64,000 nucleotides of DNA from Nitrospirillum iridis (GCF_014205765.1 NZ_JACIIZ010000001.1:177718-241717), one strand, 5' to 3'. Shown: positions 32,264 to 43,511, numbered from the stretch's first letter. The notes: generated by a model from the letters alone, not told the origin. Numbers and translations are program-made.

Positions 32264-33520
32264 TTGTCGTCCAAGCCGTCCATCGACTATGAGACCGCCA
32301 AGACGGTGGCCGCCCGGGGTGACGTGGCGGCACGGGTGGAATTGGCGAACAGCCCCCATACCCGGCCGGAACTGCTGTACTATCTGGCGGATGACGATGA
32401 TGAACGGGTGCGCGGCGCGGTCGTGACCAACGCCATGACGCCGGTGCGGGCCTTCGGCCGCCTGGCGCGCGACCCCAGCGACCGGGTGCGGACCCTGCTG
32501 GCGGAAAAGCTGACGCGCTTGCTGCCCGACCTGTCGCGGCCCGAGGTGGGGGCCATGCGCGATGTCGCCTTCGCCGCCCTGGAACTGCTGGCCGCCGATC
32601 AGGTCATCCGCGTGCGCTCCGCCCTGTCCAGCGCGCTGGCCGACGTGGAATGCGCCCCGCCCAAGCTGGCGGTGACCCTGGCGCGCGACGTGGCCCGCGA
32701 CGTGGCCGGGCCGGTGCTGCGCTGGTGCATGGCCCTGTCGGACGAGGAGTTGCTGGAAATCCTGTCCCGCCGGCCGGAGCCCTGGGTGGTCGAGGCGGTG
32801 GCCGGCCGGCGCACCGTTTCCCGGCCGGTGGGCGACGCCGTGGTGGCCGTGGGCGACCATGAGTCCTGGGCCACGCTGGCCGGCAACCCCGGCGCCGACC
32901 TGTCGCCCAAGGCCCGCCGCCTGCTGGCGGAAAAGGGCCATATGCCCATCGGCGGCCTGCCGCCCGAAGAGGTACCTGATTCCAACGCCCCTGGCCCTGC
33001 GGCCCCGCCCGCCGGCCCCACGGCCGTGTCGCAGCGGCTGGCCAGCGCCGTGGAGGACGCCATCCGTGACGGCCTGGCGGGGCAGGGGCTGGATCGGGCG
33101 GGGGTCGAGGCGGTGGTGACCGCCGCCGCCCGCCGCCTGGATTGGGCTGCCGGCTATGGCAGCGGGGAGGGCGCCACGGAAAAGGCGGCGCGCCTGGCGG
33201 CCGCCGGTGGCCTGAACGAGGAGGTGGTGTGCGACGCGCTCAGCTGGGGCGATCGTGGCTTCGCCCAGGCGGCGCTGGCCCTGCTGGCGCGGGTGCCGGC
33301 GGATGCGGTGCGCCGCATCCTGGCGACGCAAAGCCCCAAGGCGGTGACGGCGCTGGCCTGGCGTGCCGGCTTCTCCATGCGCGGCGCCCGCGCCCTGCAG
33401 GCCCGGGGGGCCGGCATCGCGCCGCGCAAGCTGCTGAACGCCCGGCTGGGCACCGACTACCCCATGACCGAGGTCGAGATGCACTGGCATCTGGAGTTGT
33501 TCGACATCCCGCCGAAATAG
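32264..33520 (+). CDS. DUF2336 domain protein
   Basis: The roughly 418-residue alpha-helical protein belongs to DUF2336, common in alphaproteobacteria. HEAT-like helical repeats start with YETAKTVAARGDVAARVELA and include DDERVRGAVV, DPSDRVRTLLAEKLTRLLP and VIRVRSALSSALADVE. A Pro/Ala-rich break occurs near residue 245, before a C-terminal helical part ending YPMTEVEMHWHLELFDIPPK. Function is unknown; some relatives are linked to signalling or the cell cycle. A TTG at 32264 lies 9 nt after GAGGGAG; a TTG at 32258 adds two residues but sits too close to the Shine-Dalgarno. Confidence 0.87.
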   Translation: MSSKPSIDYETAKTVAARGDVAARVELANSPHTRPELLYYLADDDDERVRGAVVTNAMTPVRAFGRLARDPSDRVRTLLAEKLTRLLPDLSRPEVGAMRDVAFAALELLAADQVIRVRSALSSALADVECAPPKLAVTLARDVARDVAGPVLRWCMALSDEELLEILSRRPEPWVVEAVAGRRTVSRPVGDAVVAVGDHESWATLAGNPGADLSPKARRLLAEKGHMPIGGLPPEEVPDSNAPGPAAPPAGPTAVSQRLASAVEDAIRDGLAGQGLDRAGVEAVVTAAARRLDWAAGYGSGEGATEKAARLAAAGGLNEEVVCDALSWGDRGFAQAALALLARVPADAVRRILATQSPKAVTALAWRAGFSMRGARALQARGAGIAPRKLLNARLGTDYPMTEVEMHWHLELFDIPPK

Positions 33521-34827
<1,307 letters not shown>

Positions 34828-34918
34828 TCGTTCGGGTTCCGGTATGACGTTCTGGATGGCCTCGCCCGCGCTCGCGGTGCGGGGCCATCTGGCAAAGAGA
34901 TACCGGAATAACGAACGA
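34828..34918 (+). other. Long nested inverted repeat in the mdh-sucC spacer
   Basis: An outer pair (34828-34845 with 34900-34918; TCGTTCG...TTCCGGTAT against ATACCGGAAT...CGAACGA) encloses an inner pair, GATGGCC (34855-34861) with GGCCATC (34883-34889). The element starts directly after the mdh stop. Its likely role is as a 3'-end hairpin, partial terminator or processing site that sets the mdh to sucCD transcript ratio. Confidence 0.5.
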
Positions 34919-35054
34919 GCCACCCGTCCCGTCACTTTACGCGGTTGATCGGTGCGGCATTGCTCACTACAGTGCCCCCCGGCGCGGGGTTGGCCCCGCG
35001 ATCGGCCGCGATCTTTCCGAGGCCGTTTCCCAACCGGAAGCGGGCGATCCCCGA

Positions 35055-36251
35055 ATGAATATTCATGAATACCAGGCCAAGGGCCTGCTGAAGAAATACG
35101 GCGTCGCGGTACCCCGCGGCGGCGTTGCCTACACCCCCGAGGAGGCCGCGAAGGTGGCCGGCGAGCTGGGCGGCCCCGTGTGGGTCGTGAAGTCCCAGAT
35201 CCATGCCGGTGGCCGTGGCGCCGGGCGCTTCCAGGACAATCCCGAGGGCAAGGGCGGCGTCCGCGTCGTGAAGTCCGTCGAGGATGTCGCTTCCAACGCC
35301 AAGGAAATGCTGGGTCACGTTCTGGTGACCAAGCAGACCGGTCCGGAAGGCAAGGAGGTCAAGCGCCTCTATGTCGAGGAAGGCTGCGACATCAAGCGGG
35401 AACTCTACCTGTCCCTGCTGCTGGACCGCGCCACCTCGCGCGTCACCGTGATCGCCTCGACCGAGGGCGGCATGGAGATCGAGGAGGTGGCCCACAGCCA
35501 CCCCGAAAAGATCGTCAAGATCGCGATCGACCCGGTCACCGGCCTGCAGGGCTTCCATGCCCGCCAGATCGCCTTCGGCCTGAAGCTGGAAGGCAAGCAG
35601 GTCGGCGCCGCGGTGAAGTTCCTGAGCGCCATGTACAAGGCGTTCGTGGAGCTGGACGCCTCGCAGGTCGAGATCAACCCGCTGGTCGTGACCGGCGCCG
35701 GTGACATCATCGCCCTCGACGCCAAGATGAACTTCGACGACAACGCGCTCTATCGTCACAAGGACATTGAAGAGCTGCGGGACGAGAGCGAGGAAGAGGC
35801 GTCGGAGACCGAGGCCACGAAGCACGGCCTGAACTATGTGAAGCTGGATGGCAACATCGGCTGCATGGTCAACGGTGCCGGCCTGGCCATGGCCACCATG
35901 GACATCATCAAGTTGTACGGCGGCGAGCCGGCCAACTTCCTGGACGTGGGCGGCGGCGCCACCCGTGAGCGCGTGACCACCGCGTTCAAGCTCATCCTGT
36001 CCGACCCGAATGTCGAAGGCATCCTGGTCAACATCTTCGGCGGCATCATGCGTTGCGACGTCATCGCCGAGGGCGTGGTGGCGGCGGCCCGTGAGGTCAG
36101 CCTGCACGTTCCCCTGGTCGTCCGCCTGGAAGGCACCAACGTCGAGCTGGGCAAGAAGATCCTGGCCGAGTCCGGCCTGCCCATCCTGTCCGCCGACAAC
36201 CTGGCCGACGCCGCTGAAAAGATCGTCAAGGCCGTGAAGGAGGCCGCGTAA
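35055..36251 (+). CDS. sucC: Succinyl-CoA synthetase beta subunit (ADP-forming)
   Basis: The 398-residue SucC has the ATP-grasp N-terminus [20 protein letters not shown] and [14 protein letters not shown] with nucleotide-binding Lys/Gly. It also has [20 protein letters not shown] with the Mg ligands Asn and Asp, and the CoA-ligase part [15 protein letters not shown]. With SucD it converts succinyl-CoA, ADP and Pi to succinate, ATP and CoA. The start codon is followed by a palindrome ATGAATATTCAT encoding Met-Asn-Ile-His. Shine-Dalgarno is weak. sucD starts 2 nt after its stop. Confidence 0.98.
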   Translation: MNIHEYQAKGLLKKYGVAVPRGGVAYTPEEAAKVAGELGGPVWVVKSQIHAGGRGAGRFQDNPEGKGGVRVVKSVEDVASNAKEMLGHVLVTKQTGPEGKEVKRLYVEEGCDIKRELYLSLLLDRATSRVTVIASTEGGMEIEEVAHSHPEKIVKIAIDPVTGLQGFHARQIAFGLKLEGKQVGAAVKFLSAMYKAFVELDASQVEINPLVVTGAGDIIALDAKMNFDDNALYRHKDIEELRDESEEEASETEATKHGLNYVKLDGNIGCMVNGAGLAMATMDIIKLYGGEPANFLDVGGGATRERVTTAFKLILSDPNVEGILVNIFGGIMRCDVIAEGVVAAAREVSLHVPLVVRLEGTNVELGKKILAESGLPILSADNLADAAEKIVKAVKEAA

Positions 36252-36253
36252 TC

Positions 36254-37129
36254 ATGGCCGTGTTGGTTGACAAGAACACCAAGGTGATCTGCCAGGGCTT
36301 CACCGGCGCGCAGGGCACCTTCCATTCCGAGCAGGCCATCGCCTACGGCACCAAGATGGTCGGCGGCGTGACCCCCGGCAAGGGCGGCACCACCCACCTC
36401 GACCTGCCGGTGTTCGACACCGTGGCCGAGGCCGTGCACACCACCGGCGCCAACGCCTCGGTGATCTACGTGCCGCCGCCCTTCGCGGCCGACGCCATCC
36501 TGGAAGCCATCGATGCCCAGATCCCGCTGGTGGTCTGCATCACCGAAGGCATCCCGGTGCTGGACATGGTGACGGTGAAGCGCGCCCTGGCTGGGTCCAA
36601 GACCCGCCTGATCGGCCCGAACTGCCCCGGCGTGATCACGCCGGACGAGTGCAAGATCGGCATCATGCCGGGCCACATCCACAAGCGTGGCAAGATCGGC
36701 ATCGTCAGCCGCTCCGGCACCCTGACCTATGAGGCCGTGGCGCAGACCACCGCGGCCGGCCTGGGCCAGACCACCTGCATTGGCATCGGTGGCGACCCGG
36801 TCAACGGCACCAACTTCGTGGACAGCCTGCAGCTGTTCCTCGACGATCCGGAGACCGAGGGCATCATCATGATCGGCGAGATCGGCGGTTCGGCGGAAGT
36901 CGATGGCGCCGAGTTCATCCGCGACTCCAAGACGACGAAGCCGGTCGTGGGCTTCATCGCCGGTCGCACGGCCCCCCCGGGCCGTCGCATGGGGCACGCC
37001 GGTGCCGTGATTTCCGGTGGCAACGACACGGCCGACTTCAAGGTCGAAGCCCTGCGCGCCGCCGGCATCCATGTCGCCGACAGCCCCGCCAGCCTGGGCT
37101 CCACCATGCTGAAGGCGCTGAAGGGCTGA
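36254..37129 (+). CDS. sucD: Succinyl-CoA synthetase alpha subunit
   Basis: The 291-residue SucD has the CoA-binding [56 protein letters not shown] and the phosphohistidine region [13 protein letters not shown]. The conserved His is transiently phosphorylated during catalysis. It begins 2 nt after sucC, so the pair is tightly coupled. A very stable GC hairpin follows the stop. Confidence 0.98.
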   Translation: MAVLVDKNTKVICQGFTGAQGTFHSEQAIAYGTKMVGGVTPGKGGTTHLDLPVFDTVAEAVHTTGANASVIYVPPPFAADAILEAIDAQIPLVVCITEGIPVLDMVTVKRALAGSKTRLIGPNCPGVITPDECKIGIMPGHIHKRGKIGIVSRSGTLTYEAVAQTTAAGLGQTTCIGIGGDPVNGTNFVDSLQLFLDDPETEGIIMIGEIGGSAEVDGAEFIRDSKTTKPVVGFIAGRTAPPGRRMGHAGAVISGGNDTADFKVEALRAAGIHVADSPASLGSTMLKALKG

Positions 37130-37599
37130 TTTCCGGCCTTTCGGGAAAATGACGGCCGGCCCGGGGCTTTCCCGGGCCGGCCGGGATGATACGGCGGCAC
37201 CTGGGTCCAGCGCATGTCTGGCACCTGGGGCCGCCGTTTTTCCATGGCTGGCATGAGGCATTGCCCCCGCTTCGTCGCTTGACCCCGTGGGATGCTGGTG
37301 CCACCTCACTGTTGGCGGGCGCGTCAACTTTTTTGACCTGCGCGCTGCACGTTCATGGTGACCCGCCTATCAAACGCCACGCAACAAAAGGTTCGGGCAT
37401 TTGCCGGTACTGATGGCCTTGTTGCGGAATACGGGCGTTTCTTATGCGTGGTAGGCGTTTTCGTGGCAACGGCCCCCGCGCCGTCGCATATTGAAGGCGC
37501 TGGTATCATGGCGTAAAAGAACGCGAATTTCGGTCCATCGGGACGCCCTGCCACGTAGACGCGGGCGCCCTATCCCTCCCAGATCAAGCGCAGAGCGCC
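37130..37599. other. Intergenic region between sucD and sucA
   Basis: This 470-nt spacer holds a strong hairpin near its left end (37154-37182) and a short inverted repeat GTCAA-N5-TTGAC at 37323-37337 that also creates a TTGAC box without a good -10. No protein gene is convincing here. The space is large enough for a separate sucA promoter and leader. Confidence 0.5.
37154..37182 (+). terminator. Strong GC hairpin after sucD
   Basis: GGCCGGCCCGGG (37154-37165) pairs perfectly with CCCGGGCCGGCC (37171-37182) across a GCTTT loop, 24 nt past the sucD stop. No U-tract follows. It probably ends or attenuates the mdh-sucCD transcript. Confidence 0.6.
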
Positions 37600-40524
37600 A
37601 TGGTAACCGATCAAAGCTCCCTGTTTTTCGCCGGCAACGCGACCTTCGTCGCCGAGCTCTACGCCCGCTACCTGCAGGATCCGGCCTCCGTCGATCCTTC
37701 ATGGAGCAGCTTCTTCGCCGGGCTCGACGATGACGCCCGGGTTGTGCTGGGCGAGATCCAGGGGGCGAGCTGGGCGCCCAACAAGGCGGCCGTCATTGGC
37801 GTGCCCGATCCGGACGCCAAGCCGGCCGCCCCGGCGAAGGGCGCCAAGGGTGCGAACGGCGCCGCCGCCCCGGTCGCCAGCGGTATTACGCCCGAGCAGC
37901 TGCGCCAGGCGCAGCTGGACAGCATCCGCGCCCTGATGCTGATCCGCGCCTACCGCGTCCGCGGCCACCTGATGGCCAAGCTGGATCCGCTGGGCCTCGA
38001 AAAGCGCAGCGAGCATCCGGAACTGGATCCCAAGAGCTACGGCTTCACCGACGCCGACCTGGACCGTCCGATCTTCATCAACAACGTGCTGGGGATGGAG
38101 ACCGCCACCCTGCGCCAGATCGTGGACGCGGTGCAGCGCACCTATTGCGGCCATATCGGCGTGGAGTTCATGCACATCCAGGACCCCGAGCAGAAGGCCT
38201 GGATCCAGGAGCGCATCGAAGGCATCCGCAACCAGACCGACTTCACGGTCCTGGGCAAGAAGGCCATCCTGCAGCGCCTGGCGGCGGCCGAAGGGTTCGA
38301 GCGCTTCCTGCAGCTGAAGTACACCGGCACCAAGCGCTTCGGTCTGGAAGGGGGCGAGGTCACCATCCCGGCCATCGAGCAGATCCTGAAGCGCGGCGGT
38401 CAGCTGGGCCTGAAGGAACTGGTGGTCGGCATGGCCCATCGCGGCCGGCTGAACGTCCTGGCCAACGTGATGAACAAGCCGTTCAAGGCCATCTTCTCCG
38501 AATTCCAGGGCAACGCCGCCAACCCCGAGGACGTGCAGGGCTCGGGTGACGTGAAGTACCATCTGGGCACCTCCGCCGACCGCGACTTCGACGGCAACAC
38601 CATCCATCTGTCGCTGACGGCCAACCCGTCGCATCTGGAAGCGGTGAACCCGGTGGTGAGCGGCAAGGTCCGCGCCAAGCAGGTCCAGCGCTCCACCATG
38701 CCGCCGACGGACGCGGCGCGCGCCGAGGTCATCGGCCTGCTGCTGCACGGCGACGCCGCCTTCGCCGGCCAGGGTCTGGTGCCGGAGACGCTGCTGCTGT
38801 CCGAGCTGAAGGGGTACCGCACCGGCGGTATCATCCACATCATCACCAACAACCAGATCGGCTTCACCACCTCTCCGCAGTACGGCCGTTCCGGCCCGTA
38901 CCCGACGGAAGTGGCCAAGGCCATCCAGGCGCCGATCTTCCACGTCAACGGTGACGATCCCGAGGCGGTGGTGCATGTCGCGCGCATCGCCGTGGAGTTC
39001 CGTCAGAAGTTCCTGAAGGACGTGGTGGTGGACATCGTCTGCTACCGCCGCCAGGGTCACAACGAAGGTGATGAGCCGGCGTTCACCCAGCCGCTGATGT
39101 ACAAGGCCATCCGCAACCAGCCCACCACCCGGGAACTGTACGCCAAGCAGCTGATCGCTGAAGGCGTGGTGACGGCCGAGGAGGCCGAGGCTGTCGTCAC
39201 CGACTTCCACAAGGCGCTGGACGCGGAGTTCGAGGCGTCCACCACCTACAAGCCCAACAAGGCCGACTGGCTGGAAGGCAAGTGGCAGGGGCTGAGTGCT
39301 GCCACCGACGATGACCGCAAGGGCAAGACCGCCGCGTCCATGGACCTGCTGCAGGAAGTGGGCAAGGCCATCTCCGCCGTGCCGGAAGGCGTGGACGTGA
39401 ACCCCAAGGTGGTTCGTCAGCTGAAGGCCAAGCAGGAGATGTTCGCCACCGGCAAGGGCATCGACTGGGCCACGGCCGAGGCGCTGGCCTTCGGGACCCT
39501 GCTGGTCGAGGGCGTGCCCGTGCGCTTGTCCGGCCAGGACGTGGGTCGTGGCACCTTCTCGCACCGCCACTGCGTGCTGGTCGACCAGACCACCGAGGCC
39601 AAGTACGTGCCGCTGGACCACATCCGTCCCCCGGAACACAAAGAGGGCCAGGCCCGGTTCGAGGTTCACGACAGCCCCCTGTCGGAAGCCGCCGTCCTGG
39701 GCTTCGAATACGGCTTCACCCTGGCCGAGCCGCATGCCCTGGTGCTGTGGGAAGCCCAGTTCGGTGACTTCGTCAACGGCGCCCAGGTCATCATCGACCA
39801 GTTCATCAGCTCGGGCGAAAGCAAGTGGCTGCGCATGTCCGGCCTGACGATGCTGCTGCCGCATGGCTATGAGGGGCAGGGGCCGGAGCACAGCTCCGCC
39901 CGTCTGGAACGCTTCCTGCAGCTGTCCGGCGAGGACAATTGGCAGATCGTGAACTGCACCACGCCGGCCAACTACTATCACGTGCTGCGCCGCCAGGTGC
40001 GTCGTGAGTTCCGTAAGCCGCTGGTGGTCTTCAGCCCCAAGTCGCTGCTGCGTCACAAGCTGTGCGTCAGCGACCTGGCGATGTTCACCGGCAACGAAAG
40101 CTTCCACCGCGTCCTCTACGAGGATGGCGTGGACCTGGTCGAGCCGGCCAAGATCCGCCGCGTCGTCATCTGCTCGGGCAAGGTCTATTACGACCTGTTC
40201 CAGGAGCGGGAGACCCGGGGCCTGAAGGACATCGCCATCCTGCGCTTGGAGCAGCTGTACCCGTTCCCGCATGAGGCCCTGAAGATCGAGCTGGCCAAGT
40301 ACCCCAACGCCGACGTGGTGTGGTGTCAGGAAGAGCCGGCCAACATGGGCGCCTGGTCCTTCGTCGACCGCCGCATCGAGGGCGTGCTGAAGGATCTCGG
40401 GCACAAGGCGGGGCGTCCGTCCTATGCCGGCCGCCCCGAGTCCGCCTCGCCGGCCGCCGGGCAGCTGAAGCGCCACAACCAGGAACTGGCCAAGTTCCTG
40501 GACGAGGCGCTGACGGTCTCTTGA
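37600..40524 (+). CDS. sucA: 2-oxoglutarate dehydrogenase E1 component
   Basis: The 974-residue E1o is of typical alphaproteobacterial length. The N-terminal segment SLFFAGNATFVAELYARYLQ is the E2-contacting helix. A short Ala-rich linker near residues 67-85 precedes the catalytic part with LVVGMAHRGRLNVLANV, the thiamine-diphosphate region LLLHGDAAFAGQGLVPE, YRRQGHNEGDEPAFTQP, and C-terminal LLPHGYEGQGPEHSSARLER. It decarboxylates 2-oxoglutarate and transfers the succinyl group to the lipoyl of OdhB. It is preceded by a 470-nt gap and followed by a terminator-like hairpin before odhB. Confidence 0.98.
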   Translation: MVTDQSSLFFAGNATFVAELYARYLQDPASVDPSWSSFFAGLDDDARVVLGEIQGASWAPNKAAVIGVPDPDAKPAAPAKGAKGANGAAAPVASGITPEQLRQAQLDSIRALMLIRAYRVRGHLMAKLDPLGLEKRSEHPELDPKSYGFTDADLDRPIFINNVLGMETATLRQIVDAVQRTYCGHIGVEFMHIQDPEQKAWIQERIEGIRNQTDFTVLGKKAILQRLAAAEGFERFLQLKYTGTKRFGLEGGEVTIPAIEQILKRGGQLGLKELVVGMAHRGRLNVLANVMNKPFKAIFSEFQGNAANPEDVQGSGDVKYHLGTSADRDFDGNTIHLSLTANPSHLEAVNPVVSGKVRAKQVQRSTMPPTDAARAEVIGLLLHGDAAFAGQGLVPETLLLSELKGYRTGGIIHIITNNQIGFTTSPQYGRSGPYPTEVAKAIQAPIFHVNGDDPEAVVHVARIAVEFRQKFLKDVVVDIVCYRRQGHNEGDEPAFTQPLMYKAIRNQPTTRELYAKQLIAEGVVTAEEAEAVVTDFHKALDAEFEASTTYKPNKADWLEGKWQGLSAATDDDRKGKTAASMDLLQEVGKAISAVPEGVDVNPKVVRQLKAKQEMFATGKGIDWATAEALAFGTLLVEGVPVRLSGQDVGRGTFSHRHCVLVDQTTEAKYVPLDHIRPPEHKEGQARFEVHDSPLSEAAVLGFEYGFTLAEPHALVLWEAQFGDFVNGAQVIIDQFISSGESKWLRMSGLTMLLPHGYEGQGPEHSSARLERFLQLSGEDNWQIVNCTTPANYYHVLRRQVRREFRKPLVVFSPKSLLRHKLCVSDLAMFTGNESFHRVLYEDGVDLVEPAKIRRVVICSGKVYYDLFQERETRGLKDIAILRLEQLYPFPHEALKIELAKYPNADVVWCQEEPANMGAWSFVDRRIEGVLKDLGHKAGRPSYAGRPESASPAAGQLKRHNQELAKFLDEALTVS

Positions 40525-40537
40525 CCCAAATGTTGAG

Positions 40538-40573
40538 CATTCCGGGGCCCGCTGCGGCCCCGGAATGATTTTC
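40538..40573 (+). terminator. Terminator-like hairpin between sucA and odhB
   Basis: CATTCCGGGGCC (40538-40549) and GGCCCCGGAATG (40556-40567) form a perfect 12-bp stem with a 6-nt loop followed by ATTTTC. It lies 13 nt after the sucA stop and may partly terminate, lowering E2 expression relative to E1 or ending a separate transcript. Confidence 0.65.
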
Positions 40574-40633
40574 GTCCAGTTCTAGTCCCTTAAAAACGAA
40601 CCCCTGTTAGAAACGAACCAAGGTCCCAAAAAC

Positions 40634-41863
40634 ATGGCGACGGAAATCCTGGTGCCCACCCTCGGCGAGTCCGTGTCGGAAGCGACGGTCGCGCGGTGGC
40701 TGAAGAAGGTTGGCGACAGCGTCAAGGCGGATGAAACGCTGGTGGAGCTGGAGACCGACAAGGTCACCTTGGAAGTCAACGCCCCGGCCGCCGGCACGCT
40801 GGGCGAAATCCGCGCCGCTGAGGGCGCCAACGTGGGCGTCAACGCCGTCCTGGGCGTGATCACCGAGGGTGGCGCCGCCGCGGCCGCCGCTCCGGCCGCC
40901 GCCGCCCCGGCCCCGGCCAAGGTCGCCGCCCCGGCCCCCGCCGCCGCTCCGGCCGCACCCGCCTCGGCCGGTGTCATGCCCGCCGCGGCCAAGATCGCCG
41001 CCGACGCCGGCGTGAACCCGGCCGGCATCGCCGGCACCGGCAAGGACGGCCGCGTCACCAAGGGTGACGTGATCGACCACCTGGCCGCGCCGAAGGCCGC
41101 CCCGGCGCCGGTCGCCGCCCCGAACCCGGTCGCGAAGGCCCCGGCCGGTCCGCGCGCGCGCGCCGACCGTGAGGAGCGGGTGCGCATGACCCGCCTGCGC
41201 CAGACCGTCGCCGCCCGCCTGAAGGACGCCCAGAACACCGCGGCCATGCTGACCACCTATAACGAGGTGGACATGACCAACGTGATGAAGCTGCGCGCCG
41301 AGTTGAAGGACCAGTTCGAGAAGAAGCACGGCGTGAAGCTGGGCTTCATGTCCTTCTTCGTGAAGGCCTGCCTGGTCGCCCTGAAGGAACTGCCGGCGGT
41401 CAACGCGGAGATCGAGGGCACCGACATCATCTACAAGAACTACTACGACATCGGTGTCGCCGTGGGCACGCCGACCGGTCTGGTGGTTCCGGTGGTGCGC
41501 GACGCCGACCAGATGGGCTTCGCCAAGATCGAGCAGAGCATCAACGAGCTGGGCAAGAAGGCCCGCGACGGCAAGCTGTCCATCGCGGACATGACCGGCG
41601 GCACCTTCACCATCTCCAACGGTGGTGTCTATGGCTCGCTGATGAGCTCGCCCATCCTGAACGCCCCGCAGTCGGGCATCCTGGGCATGCACAAGATCCA
41701 GGAGCGTCCGATGGTGGTGGGCGGCCAGATCGTCGTGCGTCCCATGATGTACCTGGCCCTGTCCTACGACCACCGCATCATCGACGGCCGCGAGGCCGTG
41801 ACCTTCCTGGTGCGGGTCAAGGAATGCATCGAGAACCCGGAACGCATCCTGCTGGATGTCTAA
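40634..41863 (+). CDS. odhB: Dihydrolipoyllysine-residue succinyltransferase (E2 of 2-oxoglutarate dehydrogenase)
   Basis: The 409-residue E2 has one lipoyl domain with Lys43 in [17 protein letters not shown]. An Ala/Pro-rich mobile linker follows (about 78-120), then the E3-binding domain [20 protein letters not shown] at about 115-150, a second linker, and the catalytic core ending in [17 protein letters not shown] (catalytic His/Asp). It forms the core of the 2-oxoglutarate dehydrogenase complex and transfers succinyl groups to CoA. It has a single lipoyl domain, as usual for OdhB. A GC hairpin follows the stop. Confidence 0.97.
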   Translation: MATEILVPTLGESVSEATVARWLKKVGDSVKADETLVELETDKVTLEVNAPAAGTLGEIRAAEGANVGVNAVLGVITEGGAAAAAAPAAAAPAPAKVAAPAPAAAPAAPASAGVMPAAAKIAADAGVNPAGIAGTGKDGRVTKGDVIDHLAAPKAAPAPVAAPNPVAKAPAGPRARADREERVRMTRLRQTVAARLKDAQNTAAMLTTYNEVDMTNVMKLRAELKDQFEKKHGVKLGFMSFFVKACLVALKELPAVNAEIEGTDIIYKNYYDIGVAVGTPTGLVVPVVRDADQMGFAKIEQSINELGKKARDGKLSIADMTGGTFTISNGGVYGSLMSSPILNAPQSGILGMHKIQERPMVVGGQIVVRPMMYLALSYDHRIIDGREAVTFLVRVKECIENPERILLDV

Positions 41864-41871
41864 TCCGACGG

Positions 41872-41898
41872 ACGGGGGGCCCCACGGCCCCCCGTTTG
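41872..41898 (+). terminator. Terminator hairpin after odhB
   Basis: ACGGGGGGCC (41872-41881) pairs with GGCCCCCCGT (41886-41895) across a 4-nt loop, followed by TTTG, 9 nt after the odhB stop. The short U-tract makes it a plausible intrinsic terminator. Confidence 0.65.
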
Positions 41899-41989
41899 CT
41901 GACTGCCTGAAGCACGCCTTCCCAATACCCAGTCCAACTATCCAAGCGCCGGTCCCAGGTCCGCCTCAGGATCATCACTCTGGAGCGCA

Positions 41990-42098
41990 GCGACTATGCC
42001 CGTTGAGGGCGCCGCAGCGTCGGGGGAACGAAGTGGACCCGTAAGCGAGGAAGCCAAGCGGCCGGAGGCCGCTCCCGGCGTTTGAGGGAACAGAAAAC
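41990..42098 (+). repeat. Possible intergenic repeat element before lpdA
   Basis: The roughly 110 nt before lpdA contain phrases such as GGGGGAACGAAGTGG and GCGAGGAAGCC and a perfect hairpin, AGCGGCC-GGA-GGCCGCT (42057-42073). They are more purine-rich than other spacers and look like a dispersed intergenic repeat. Only one copy lies in this window, so this is a guess from texture. GAGGGAA (42084-42090) serves lpdA as Shine-Dalgarno. Confidence 0.25.
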
Positions 42099-43511
42099 AT
42101 GACCACCGAAACCCAATTCGACCTCGTCGTCATCGGCAGCGGCCCCGGCGGCTATGTCGCGGCCATCCGCGCCGCCCAGCTGGGCATGAAGGTCGCCTGC
42201 GTCGAGATGCGCAAGACGCTGGGCGGCACCTGCCTGAACGTGGGCTGCATCCCGTCCAAGGCCCTGCTGGTCGCCAGCGAGAAGTTCGAGGAAGCCAGCC
42301 ACTCCCTGGGCAACTTCGGCGTCAAGGTCTCGGGCGTCGAGCTCGACTTGCCCACGATGATGAAGCACAAGGACGACGTGGTTAAGTCCAACACCAGCGG
42401 CGTGGAGTTCCTGTTCAAGAAGAACAAGATCACCCGCTACACCGGCAAGGGCAGCATCGCCGCCCCGGGCCAGGTGACGGTGACCAAGGAGGACGGCTCC
42501 ACCGAGACCGTCACCGCCAAGAACATCCTGATCGCCACCGGCTCCGACGTCATGCCGCTGCCGGGCGTGACCATCGACGAGAAGCGCATCGTCTCCTCCA
42601 CCGGCGCCCTGGAGCTGGCCGGCGTGCCGAAGCGCCTGGTGGTCATCGGCGGCGGCGTCATCGGCCTGGAACTGGGCTCCGTCTGGCAGCGCCTGGGCGC
42701 CCAGGTCACGGTGGTGGAGTTCCTGGACCGCATCCTGCCGGGCATGGACGGCGAGGTTTCCAAGCAGTCGCAGCGCATCCTGGCCAAGCAGGGCCTGTCC
42801 TTCAAGCTGTCGACCAAGGTCACCTCGGCCGTCGCCAGCGACACCGGCGTCACCCTGACGGTGGAACCCGCCGCCGGCGGCACCGCCGAGACGCTGGAAG
42901 CCGACGTGGTGCTGGTGGCCATCGGCCGCCGCCCCTACACCGAGGGCCTGGGCCTGGACGCGGTGGGCGTGGAACTGGATGAGCGCCGCCGCGTGAAGAC
43001 CGACCACCACTTCCGCACCAACGTGCCTGGCATCTGGGCCATCGGCGACGTCGTCGCCGGCGCCATGCTGGCCCACAAGGCCGAGGAAGAGGGCGTGGTC
43101 TGCGCCGAGGTGATGGCGGGCCAGTCCGGTCACATCAACTACGACTACATTCCGGGCGTGGTCTACACCTGGCCGGAAATCGCCTCGGTCGGCAAGACGG
43201 AGGAGCAGTTGAAGGCCGCCGGCGTGAGCTACAAGGTCGGCAAGTTCCCCTTCACCGCCAACGGCCGCGCCCGCTCCATGCAGGCGACCGAAGGCTTCGT
43301 GAAGCTGCTGGCCGACGCCCACTCCGACAAGCTGCTGGGCGCGCATATCATCGGCGCGTCGGCCGGTGAGATGATCGAGGAACTGGCCCTGGCCCTGGAA
43401 TTCGGCGCCTCGTCCGAAGACATCGCCCGCACCAGCCACGCCCACCCCACCCTGACCGAGGCCATCAAGGAAGCGGCCCTGGGCGTGCTGGGACGGACCA
43501 TCCATATGTGA
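42099..43511 (+). CDS. lpdA: Dihydrolipoamide dehydrogenase (E3)
   Basis: The 470-residue flavoprotein disulfide reductase has the FAD site VVIGSGPGGYVAAIRAAQLG, the redox-active GGTCLNVGCIPSKALL (Cys45, Cys50), NAD site VVIGGGVIGLELGSVWQRLG, FAD-site IWAIGDVVAGAMLAHKA and the catalytic HAHPTLTEAIKEAAL with His-Glu. It reoxidises dihydrolipoamide on OdhB with NAD. The position after odhB points to the 2-oxoglutarate dehydrogenase complex, though it may be shared with others. An intrinsic terminator follows. Confidence 0.98.
   Translation: MTTETQFDLVVIGSGPGGYVAAIRAAQLGMKVACVEMRKTLGGTCLNVGCIPSKALLVASEKFEEASHSLGNFGVKVSGVELDLPTMMKHKDDVVKSNTSGVEFLFKKNKITRYTGKGSIAAPGQVTVTKEDGSTETVTAKNILIATGSDVMPLPGVTIDEKRIVSSTGALELAGVPKRLVVIGGGVIGLELGSVWQRLGAQVTVVEFLDRILPGMDGEVSKQSQRILAKQGLSFKLSTKVTSAVASDTGVTLTVEPAAGGTAETLEADVVLVAIGRRPYTEGLGLDAVGVELDERRRVKTDHHFRTNVPGIWAIGDVVAGAMLAHKAEEEGVVCAEVMAGQSGHINYDYIPGVVYTWPEIASVGKTEEQLKAAGVSYKVGKFPFTANGRARSMQATEGFVKLLADAHSDKLLGAHIIGASAGEMIEELALALEFGASSEDIARTSHAHPTLTEAIKEAALGVLGRTIHM

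Noticed and set aside
37186-37413. 75-codon frame in the sucD-sucA spacer
   Set aside because: No Shine-Dalgarno, and its Pro/His/Leu-rich composition is not protein-like. The spacer is better explained as regulatory.
37699-40476. A 925-codon open frame on the minus strand opposite sucA
   Set aside because: It mirrors the highly GC3-biased sucA reading frame, has a His/Gln/Gly-rich composition and no domain, and lies wholly within a certain gene.
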